This document shows, piece by piece, positions 1-5,714 of a stretch of DNA of 5,827 bases (position 1 is the stretch's first letter; each line of letters starts with the position of its first letter). This DNA comes from Rhodobacterales bacterium CG2_30_65_12. Its GTDB lineage: Bacteria; Pseudomonadota; Alphaproteobacteria; Rhodobacterales; Rhodobacteraceae. The translations under genes and the position numbers were made by a program. The notes beneath the pieces were generated by a model that was not told the origin of the DNA, did no database searches, and saw only the letters and a program-made list of their open reading frames with translations. The stretch lies in NCBI GenBank assembly GCA_001873585.1, contig MNZL01000051.1, forward strand, positions 1 through 5,827, read 5' to 3'.

Positions 1-3000
1 CACATTCGGGCCAGCCACCGCTGCCCCTGCGGGCACCGGCGCCGGCCCCTCGGAAAACCGGCGCAACGCGCGCGAAAGGATCCCAAACCCGGCCGCGACC
101 AGCCCCACGACGAAACCCACGAGCGCCGCAAGCGAGGGGGCAATGCCGCCGCTGGCACGCCGCTCGGCCCGGGCCGCGGCCAGCGCCGCGTCTGCGCCCG
201 ACCCCGCCCCGCCCGCGACCCCGCCCGGCGCCAACGCGCTCGCAGGCACCGGCCCGTCGCAGGCCGAGATCAGCGAGGTGCGGAAACTCACGCAGCCCAG
301 CGGGATCACCACCAGCGTGAGCAATGTCGAAACCAGCCCGCCAAACATCAGGCTGATCGCCATGCCCTGAAAGATCGGATCGCTCAGGATCACCGAAGAG
401 CCGATTATCAGCGCCAGCGCGGTGATGATAATCGGCCGGGTGCGGGTCTGGCAGGCGTGGATCACCGCATCCTGCACCCGAACGCCGCGCTCGACGGAAT
501 GGAGCGAAAAATCGACCAGCAGGATCGAGTTGCGCACGATGATGCCGGCGAGCGCGATGAAGCCGATCATCGAGGTGGCGGTAAACGCGGCGCCAAACAG
601 CCAATGCCCCGGCACGATTCCGATCAGGGTGAGCGGGATCGGCGCCATGACGATGGCGGGCAGCGTGAAATTGCCAAACTCCCAGACCACCAGAATATAG
701 ATCAGCACCAGCGCCACGGCGAAGGCGAGCCCCATGTCGCGGAAGGTCTCGTAGGTGACGGTCCACTCCCCGGTCCACTCCAGCGAAGATTGCAAGCTGT
801 CGTCCGGCGGGCCGACGTAATTGGTATCGACCCGCACGCCGTCGGGGGCGGTGTAGCCGTCAAGCAGGTCTTCGAGTTCGAAGATCGCATAGATCGGCGC
901 GCCGAGCTTGCCCGCCACCTCGCCTGTCACGTATTCCACCGCGCGCAGATCCTTGTGATAAACCGGATCATCGAGCTGGAAGCGCTCGAAATGGCCGAGC
1001 TCGGTGAGCGGGATCATCGCCCCGGTGGTGGCGGGCACCGGCAATTGGCCGAGCCGGCCAAACTGGCCGCGCAGCGCCAGCGGCATCTGCAGGTAGATGA
1101 ACATCGGTTCCACCGCGCGCTCGGACTTCACGTCGCCGAGGATGAACCCGCCCATCGCCATTTCGAGCTGGCGGTTGATGGTCTCGACCGAAACGCCGCG
1201 CCGGCTCGCCTTCTCGCGGTCGACCACGAAGCGCCACGAGGTGTAGGGGTCTTGCAAATAGCTATCGACGTCGACGGTGATCTCGGCCTGCTCGAACAGC
1301 GTGCGGATATCGCGCGCCACCTGGCGGCGGGTGGTATCGTCGGGGCCGTAGATCTCGGCCACCATGGATTGAAGCACCGGTGGCCCGGGCGGCATTTCCA
1401 CTACCTCGATCCGGGCGCCAAGCGGGGTGGCGATCGGCGTCAGCATCTCGCGGGTCATCGCCGCGAGGTCTTCCGACGAGTGCTCGCGGTGGCTCTTCTC
1501 GGTCAGTTGCACCTGGACGTCGGCCTGCCAGGACTTGTCGCGCATGTAGGAATGGCGCACGAGGCCGTTGAAGTTGAACGGGCTGGCACTGCCGACGTAG
1601 GCCTGCAACGCGACCACCTCGGGGATGGTCTGAAGCTCGGCGGCGAGCGCGCCCACCACGTTGGCCGTCACCGGCAGCGGTGTGCCCTCGGGCATGTTCA
1701 CGGTGACGTTGTATTCCGCCTTGTTGTCTTTTGGCAGCATCTTCACTGTTACCGCCTGGGCGTAGAACAGCAGCAGCGACAGAAAGAAAACAGCAACAAG
1801 GCCGATGGCGAAACCCCAGCCGACCGGCCGGCGGGTGATCAGCGGCACCAGCAGGCGCACGAAGAAGCGGTTGAGCGCGAGGCTCTGGCGATGCTCCTTG
1901 GCTTGTGCCTTTTCCAGCAGGTGCATCGGCGGGCGGATGCGCTGCGCCAGCCACGGCGTGAAGATGAAGGCGGCAAACAGCGAAAAGATCATCGCCACCG
2001 AGCCCAGCGCCGGGATTGGCTCCATGTAGGGCCCCATCATCCCGCGCACAAAGCCCATGGGCAGCAGCGCGGCAATCACGGTGAGGGTGGCGAGGATCGT
2101 CGGGTTGCCCACCTCGCGCACCGCGTCAACACTGCACCCCTCGCTGCATTCGCCCTCTTCGAGCCAGCGGCGGTAGATGTTTTCCACCACCACGATGGCA
2201 TCGTCGACGAGAATGCCGATCGAGAAAATGAGGGCGAACAGCGAAACCCGGTCGATGGTGTAGCCCAGGAGCCAGGCAGCGAAAACGGTGACAAGGATGA
2301 CGATCGGGATCACGATCAACACCACGCCCGCCGCGCGCAGGCCGAGCGCGGCCCAGATCAGCAGCGTCACCGCGCCGGTCACCACGAAAAGCTTGAAAAT
2401 GAGCTCGTTGACCTTTTCGTTGGCAGTTTCACCGTAGTTACGGGTGATCTCGACATGCACGTTGTCGGGGATCAGGTTGCCCTTGAGCCGATCGACGTAG
2501 GCCAGCACCTCGCGCGCCACCGAAACCCCGTTGGAGCCCGATTTCTTGGCCACGGCGATGGTAACGGCGGGGGCGCCGAGCGGCGCGGTGGCACCGGTGG
2601 TGGTGGCCTCCTCGCCATGACCGGCGTAGGCCGGGCCGGTGTAGTAGCTTACCATCGAGGTCGGGTCGTCGGTGGCTTCGGTCACCAGCGCCACGTCGCG
2701 GATGTAGGTCGGCTGGCCCTGGCTCACGCCGATCATCAGGTTCTCGATATCGCGCGCGGTGCGCAGGAATGAGCCGGTATAGAGTGTGAACGCGCTTTGC
2801 CCGGCCTCGACCATCCCCACCCCGCGCTCGGAATTGGCCTCGGTGATGGTTTGGGCGATCTCGTCGAGTCCGATGCCGAAGCCGGCAAGCCGCTCTGGAA
2901 AAACCTCGACCTTGATCGCGTCCGACCGCCCGCCCACGACGAAGCTCTGCGCGGTGTTGGGCACTTCCTTGAGCCGCTGCATCACGTCGAGGCTGAGCGC

Positions 3001-3519
3001 GCGCAGCGCACCTTCATCAACCTCATGGCTCCACAGCGTGAGCGTGACAACCGGCACGTCGTCAACGCCCTTGGGCTTGATCAGCGGCATGCTCACGCCG
3101 GGCGGGATACGGTCGAGGTTCGACTGGATCTTGTCGTTGAGCTTGACGAGGCTCTCGCCCATCGCCTCGCCCACCTCGAATTGCACCGTCACCATCGCGC
3201 CGTCGCGCTGCGACGAGGAATAAACGTGGTCGACCCCCGGGATTTCGCTCATCAGCCGTTCGAGCGGGTCGGTGGCAAGGTTGGCCACCTGCTCGGCAGA
3301 GATGCCGGGGTAGGAAAAGAACACATCGACCATCGGCACCGAGATCTGCGGGTCTTCCTGCCGGGGCGTGAGAATGAGCCCCATGATGCCGAGCCCGAGG
3401 CAGGCCAGCAGCAGCAGCGGCGACAGCGGCGAATTGATAAAGGCCTTGGCAAGCCGGCCGGCCAGCCCGAGGCCCTCGCCCAGCTCCGCCGCCTTCGTAT
3501 CCTGCCGCTCTGTTGCCAT
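1..3519 (-). CDS. RND-superfamily efflux transporter permease (HAE/AcrB-like), 3' end beyond window
   Basis: This is an inner-membrane proton/substrate antiporter, the motor of a tripartite efflux pump. It starts at ATG 3519 with GGGGAG 5 bases upstream and stays open for 1173 codons to the window edge without a stop or frameshift. The RND layout is visible: TM1 at about residues 22-42, a large periplasmic loop, TM2-TM6 at about 375-521, TM7 near 565-590, a second periplasmic loop, and TM8-TM12 at about 929-1075. TM4 carries GILVDDAIVVVEN (Asp439, Asp440), matching the AcrB proton-relay pair Asp407/Asp408. TM10 carries GIIVRNSILLVDF, so Arg996 sits where AcrB has Lys940. This is the HAE type, not the CusA-like metal type. 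Oddities are a Cys458-x3-Cys462 insertion between TM4 and TM5, and a tail after TM12 with one more hydrophobic segment (about 1126-1148). AcrB has 1049 residues, so this protein is longer. The substrate cannot be read from sequence. Confidence 0.95.
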   Translation of the reverse strand, partial: MATERQDTKAAELGEGLGLAGRLAKAFINSPLSPLLLLACLGLGIMGLILTPRQEDPQISVPMVDVFFSYPGISAEQVANLATDPLERLMSEIPGVDHVYSSSQRDGAMVTVQFEVGEAMGESLVKLNDKIQSNLDRIPPGVSMPLIKPKGVDDVPVVTLTLWSHEVDEGALRALSLDVMQRLKEVPNTAQSFVVGGRSDAIKVEVFPERLAGFGIGLDEIAQTITEANSERGVGMVEAGQSAFTLYTGSFLRTARDIENLMIGVSQGQPTYIRDVALVTEATDDPTSMVSYYTGPAYAGHGEEATTTGATAPLGAPAVTIAVAKKSGSNGVSVAREVLAYVDRLKGNLIPDNVHVEITRNYGETANEKVNELIFKLFVVTGAVTLLIWAALGLRAAGVVLIVIPIVILVTVFAAWLLGYTIDRVSLFALIFSIGILVDDAIVVVENIYRRWLEEGECSEGCSVDAVREVGNPTILATLTVIAALLPMGFVRGMMGPYMEPIPALGSVAMIFSLFAAFIFTPWLAQRIRPPMHLLEKAQAKEHRQSLALNRFFVRLLVPLITRRPVGWGFAIGLVAVFFLSLLLFYAQAVTVKMLPKDNKAEYNVTVNMPEGTPLPVTANVVGALAAELQTIPEVVALQAYVGSASPFNFNGLVRHSYMRDKSWQADVQVQLTEKSHREHSSEDLAAMTREMLTPIATPLGARIEVVEMPPGPPVLQSMVAEIYGPDDTTRRQVARDIRTLFEQAEITVDVDSYLQDPYTSWRFVVDREKASRRGVSVETINRQLEMAMGGFILGDVKSERAVEPMFIYLQMPLALRGQFGRLGQLPVPATTGAMIPLTELGHFERFQLDDPVYHKDLRAVEYVTGEVAGKLGAPIYAIFELEDLLDGYTAPDGVRVDTNYVGPPDDSLQSSLEWTGEWTVTYETFRDMGLAFAVALVLIYILVVWEFGNFTLPAIVMAPIPLTLIGIVPGHWLFGAAFTATSMIGFIALAGIIVRNSILLVDFSLHSVERGVRVQDAVIHACQTRTRPIIITALALIIGSSVILSDPIFQGMAISLMFGGLVSTLLTLVVIPLGCVSFRTSLISACDGPVPASALAPGGVAGGAGSGADAALAAARAERRASGGIAPSLAALVGFVVGLVAAGFGILSRALRRFSEGPAPVPAGAAVAGPNV

Positions 3520-3524
3520 TATCG

Positions 3525-3530
3525 CTCCCC
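3525..3530 (-). promoter_or_regulatory. Ribosome binding site of the RND permease gene
   Basis: GGGGAG on the minus strand lies 5 bases upstream of ATG 3519. It sits inside the 28-base gap after the adaptor stop codon. It fixes the permease start and supports independent translation initiation on a shared adaptor-permease transcript. Confidence 0.7.
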
Positions 3531-3547
3531 GGCTTCCACGTTTGCGC

Positions 3548-4708
3548 TCAGTGGCCCGAAACCAGCGATGTCGGCGGCGAAAGGATCACCGTCTCACCGC
3601 CCACGAGCCCCGACACAACCGAGATCGAGCCATCGGCCAGCGGGTAGCCCACCCGCACGATGCGCAACGAGGGCGCGCCGTTTTCGAGCACGAACACCGA
3701 GGGCAGGCTGCCGCGCCAGACCAGCGCTTCGGCTGGCACACTGGCCTGGGCCTGGGGCGCCACGCTCGCGTCGGGCACGGTTACCTCGGCATACATCCCC
3801 GGCCCCCCGGCAGTGCCGAGCGGCAGATCGAACTTCACCGTCACGGTGTGGCGCTTGGGATCGGCCAGCGGGTAGATCTGCGCCACCCGGGCCTCGACCG
3901 CGCCGCCGCCCGAATCGAGCCGGGCCGGCACCAGCATGCCCTCCGCAAGCCCCGCCGCGAGCCGCACCGGCACGTCGGCCTCGATCCGCAGGTAATCGAC
4001 GAAAGCGTATGTCACCAGCGGTATGCCGGGCTGCACCGTGTCGCCGACCTCGACATGCTTGCGCATCACGATGCCGTCGAAACTGGCCACGGCGCGGAAA
4101 TCCGCCAGCGTCGCGTCGAGCGCTTCAAGGTTGGCCTGGGCCTGGGCCAGCCCCTGCGTCGCGCTGTCGACGCCCACGCCCTGCGCGTAGAGATCGGCCT
4201 GGCGCTCCAGCCCCGGGCTCGATTGGCCCATTGCCGAGCTGAATCCGCGGGTGAAGAACTGGTCAAAGGTGGCAGGAACGCCCATGCCGGGAAATCCGGT
4301 GATCGAGTTGACCTGCGGCGAATAGAGCTCGCGGCTATACTGCATGTAGGCGTTTCTCAGCCCGGCATCAGCCTGGTAGACCTGCGCCACCGACGCCCGC
4401 CGCCTGGCCTGCAGATCGGCATCGTCGATCCGCACCAGCACCTCACCTTCGCTCGCGCGGTGCCCCTCGGCGCCGGCGAGAAAGATTACCCGCCCGGGCA
4501 CCTGTGCGCTCAGAGTAACCTCCTTGAACGGGATCACCGTGCCGCCGATGATCGCCGAGCCGGCGATCTGGCTGACCATCACCGGGGCGGTGCGGTAGCC
4601 GGCCGCAAACGGCTGGGCGGTCTGCGTCTGCGCCGGCGAAGCCAGCGGCGCAGTGGCAAGGATGGCGATCGCGCCGAGTGTAGCGGCGATTCGGGCTTGG
4701 CTCCGCAT
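3548..4708 (-). CDS. RND efflux periplasmic adaptor (membrane fusion protein, HlyD/AcrA-like)
   Basis: This 386-residue protein should couple the RND permease to an outer-membrane channel across the periplasm. Residues 1-26 form a Sec signal peptide (basic MRSQAR, hydrophobic core, likely cleavage after ASPA). No lipobox Cys is present, so it is probably not a lipoprotein. The first half of the barrel-sandwich domain spans about 50-95 (VPGRVIFLAG, EGEVLVRIDDADL). Helical hairpin arms lie at about 96-128 and 166-205. The second barrel-sandwich half follows at 206-235 (FDGIVMRKHVEVGDTVQPG), then beta-barrel and membrane-proximal domains to 386. The hairpin is interrupted at about 129-165 by a Gly/Pro/Phe/Met-rich segment, unlike the continuous coiled coil of AcrA. 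ATG 4708 is chosen over the upstream TTG 4759 because of a strong Shine-Dalgarno and the signal peptide that then begins the protein. The permease starts 28 bases downstream, so the two are one operon. Confidence 0.93.
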   Translation of the reverse strand: MRSQARIAATLGAIAILATAPLASPAQTQTAQPFAAGYRTAPVMVSQIAGSAIIGGTVIPFKEVTLSAQVPGRVIFLAGAEGHRASEGEVLVRIDDADLQARRRASVAQVYQADAGLRNAYMQYSRELYSPQVNSITGFPGMGVPATFDQFFTRGFSSAMGQSSPGLERQADLYAQGVGVDSATQGLAQAQANLEALDATLADFRAVASFDGIVMRKHVEVGDTVQPGIPLVTYAFVDYLRIEADVPVRLAAGLAEGMLVPARLDSGGGAVEARVAQIYPLADPKRHTVTVKFDLPLGTAGGPGMYAEVTVPDASVAPQAQASVPAEALVWRGSLPSVFVLENGAPSLRIVRVGYPLADGSISVVSGLVGGETVILSPPTSLVSGH

Positions 4709-4710
4709 GT

Positions 4711-4719
4711 CTCCTCCCT
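4711..4719 (-). promoter_or_regulatory. Ribosome binding site deciding the adaptor start
   Basis: AGGGAGGAG on the minus strand sits directly before ATG 4708. It excludes an alternative TTG start at 4759, which would put 17 charged and Cys-containing residues ahead of the signal peptide. Confidence 0.8.
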
Positions 4720-4733
4720 GTTTTTCTTTGGTT

Positions 4734-4753
4734 TGTTGCCCCTTTCGGCAACA
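4734..4753 (-). other. Stem-loop in the adaptor mRNA leader
   Basis: A perfect 7-base stem (TGTTGCC at one arm, GGCAACA at the other) encloses a 6-base loop. If transcription starts near the candidate -10 at 4779-4784, this stem lies in the 5' leader about 15 bases before the Shine-Dalgarno. A run of A-rich sequence separates stem and ribosome site. No T-run follows, so it is more likely an mRNA-stabilising or regulatory leader element than a terminator. The function is inferred only from position. Confidence 0.45.
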
Positions 4754-4859
4754 TATCAAGACATAGGAATATTTCTCGATTATAGGGGGCCGTTTTGAAA
4801 TATCATTACGTTTTTTGACTCTAATTCGTAATTATGCATTTATTGTCTTGAATATGTTG
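4749..4859. repeat. AT-rich intergenic segment bounded by a 15/16-base inverted repeat
   Basis: The left arm CAACATATCAAGACA (4749-4763) and right arm TGTCTTGAATATGTTG (4844-4859) are reverse complements except for one extra base. They bracket 80 bases of markedly AT-rich DNA. Inside are a second inverted pair, ATATTTC (4769-4775) and GAAATAT (4797-4803), and a 13-base dyad, TAATT-CGT-AATTA (4822-4834). Arm centres are about 95 bases apart, close to nine helical turns. This fits paired operators around the adaptor promoter. A small MITE-like element is an alternative, but no flanking direct repeat is evident. Confidence 0.55.
4779..4784 (-). promoter_or_regulatory. Candidate -10 box of the adaptor-permease operon
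   Basis: A perfect TATAAT on the minus strand lies about 70 bases upstream of ATG 4708 within AT-rich DNA. No good TTGACA-like -35 is found 16-18 bases further upstream (the 17-base position reads AATGAT). If real, the promoter may need an activator or be weak. It lies between the inverted-repeat arms, which would suit control by a regulator binding them. Assignment is by motif only. Confidence 0.4.
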
Positions 4860-4907
4860 GACGATCACGAAGATCAAATCGGATCGTTACCCAGCCGGAA
4901 ACGAACC

Positions 4908-4933
4908 TGCGCACCCCTCCGCCAGGGGTCGCA
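4908..4933 (-). terminator. GC-rich hairpin after the small coiled-coil gene, possible terminator
   Basis: On either strand, ACCCCT (4913-4918) pairs with AGGGGT (4924-4929) around a 5-base loop. Four further pairs extend the stem past a single bulged C. It lies about 20 bases downstream of the small gene's stop codon, where an intrinsic terminator is expected. No clear U-tract follows, so termination may be partial or factor-assisted. Its presence argues that the small gene and the pump genes are at least partly separate transcription units. Confidence 0.45.
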
Positions 4934-4954
4934 ACCTGTATCAGGCGTGCGGAT

Positions 4955-5398
4955 TCAGAACGGAAAGCCGCCAAACATGTAGGACATCGGGTTGGAGAAG
5001 GCGTAGGAGGCGCGGCCCACGTCCATCGTCATCCGGCCAACCGAGGCGTTCATGCCCTGCACCGAACCGGCCATCGCCGTCACCGCCGTGTCCATCGTGG
5101 CGATATCGCCCGACATCGCGCCAATCGTGGTGTCCATCGCGCTCATTCGCTCGGTCATCACCAGCATCGCCTCGGTCATCGCCTGCATGTTGCCGGCCAT
5201 CGCGTGCATGTCGTCGGCCATCGAGACCTGGGTGCCGACCATCGCCTTGAAGCTTTCGTTCACTTCGACCATCACGTCGGTCATGGTGTAGACCTGCCGG
5301 GCCATACCCCAGATCACCCAGGTGAAAAGCGCCATCACCACCACGATCAGGAAGGTCGTGATCACGATAAACCCGCCACTCGTGGCCCTGCGATACAT
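4955..5398 (-). CDS. Membrane-anchored methionine-core coiled-coil protein, unknown function
   Basis: This 147-residue protein starts at ATG 5398 behind a strong AGGGAGGTG site. Residues 1-8 are short and basic (MYRRATSG). Residues 9-31 form one hydrophobic membrane helix, followed by a long helix. The positive-inside pattern predicts that the helix lies in the periplasm. From 39 to 127 the heptads are unbroken: 'a' positions 39, 53, 60, 67, 74, 81, 88, 95, 102, 109, 116 and 123 are all Met, with Val at 46. The 'd' positions are Met43, Phe50, Gln57, Met64, Met71, Met78, Met85, Ile92, Ile99, then Val at 106, 113, 120 and 127. Met makes up 23 of 147 residues. The chain ends in a Phe/Gly/Met-rich tail (SNPMSYMFGGFPF). 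I do not recognise a named family. Its position upstream of the adaptor and RND genes suggests a pump-associated role, which is inference. No enzyme motif is visible. Confidence 0.85.
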   Translation of the reverse strand: MYRRATSGGFIVITTFLIVVVMALFTWVIWGMARQVYTMTDVMVEVNESFKAMVGTQVSMADDMHAMAGNMQAMTEAMLVMTERMSAMDTTIGAMSGDIATMDTAVTAMAGSVQGMNASVGRMTMDVGRASYAFSNPMSYMFGGFPF

Positions 5399-5400
5399 GG

Positions 5401-5409
5401 CACCTCCCT
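5401..5409 (-). promoter_or_regulatory. Ribosome binding site of the coiled-coil gene
   Basis: AGGGAGGTG on the minus strand sits 2 bases before ATG 5398, with the GGAGG core 4 bases away. It is the strongest Shine-Dalgarno in this region. It supports this start over the overlapping minus-strand frame that runs into the insertion sequence. Confidence 0.75.
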
Positions 5410-5597
5410 GCGTTCACGCGCTTGAAGACGTAGCGGAGAATCACCCACCGCGCTAGAAATTTGTGCATCGGTCCGATCCGGTAATCTGTTAAGTGCGCAG
5501 ATGGGGAGCAAATTACCTTTTCTTTTTCAATGCCTTGGATCTGTAGCAAATATTCACCTCCGCGCATGTGAAACGCACACGCGCAGACGCCAGCCGG
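5410..5597. other. Upstream non-coding region of the coiled-coil gene, cut by the insertion sequence
   Basis: These 188 bases between the small gene and the IS end contain no convincing gene. They should hold the small gene's promoter, but I see no good -35/-10 pair. Two dyads are visible. One is an 11-base palindrome, ATCGG-T-CCGAT (5467-5477), a possible operator. The other is a 9-base hairpin, GCGCATGTG / CACACGCGC (5562-5570 and 5576-5584, one G-T mismatch), about 14 bases from the IS end. Native sequence further upstream has been displaced by the IS. Confidence 0.5.
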
Positions 5598-5604
5598 TGT
5601 AAAC

Positions 5605-5625
5605 GGCGGAGCAATACTCGGCCAC
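5605..5625 (+). repeat. IS21 left terminal repeat, copy 1
   Basis: GGCGGAGCAATACTCGGCCAC is the outer copy of the pair near the element's left end. It matches the inner copy at 16 of 21 positions. By analogy with IS21-family ends, it is a likely IstA binding site. Confidence 0.6.
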
Positions 5626-5651
5626 GGTAGCGGCGGCATTGTGCTGTCGCG

Positions 5652-5672
5652 GGCGGCGTAAAAGTCGTCCAC
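5652..5672 (+). repeat. IS21 left terminal repeat, copy 2
   Basis: GGCGGCGTAAAAGTCGTCCAC is the inner copy of the pair, in the same orientation as the outer copy. It lies about 43 bases before the probable istA start codon. Confidence 0.6.
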
Positions 5673-5714
5673 TTTTGTCCTTTCGATAATCGGGAGGGCT
5701 TGGGGATTTACACC

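Noticed and set aside
457..2772. A plus-strand open frame of 771 codons, and similar ones at 2797-4242 and 3368-4798
   Set aside because: These lie antisense to the RND and adaptor genes. Their translations are rich in His, Arg, Gly and Asp with no fold or motif, as expected of frames opposite GC-rich genes.
1..3519. A CusA-type heavy-metal RND exporter, suggested by the Met-rich neighbour
   Set aside because: TM4 has the Asp-Asp pair and TM10 a charged relay residue typical of HAE pumps. The CusA-like signature is absent, so metal export is not supported by the permease sequence.
4815..4843. A plus-strand promoter starting with TTGACT in the AT-rich pocket
   Set aside because: The -10 position is poor (ATTTAT), and no plus-strand gene follows before the insertion sequence.
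5052..5291. Short repeated CATCG-type words at about 21-base spacing, resembling a tandem repeat or CRISPR-like pattern
   Set aside because: The periodicity is explained by the protein heptads (Met codons every seven residues). There are no conserved repeat units with distinct spacers.
4955..5398. A chemotaxis-receptor fragment, because of the single membrane helix and long coiled coil
   Set aside because: There is no HAMP domain and no signalling-tip motif. The coiled coil is predicted to be periplasmic and ends in an unrelated Phe/Gly/Met tail.
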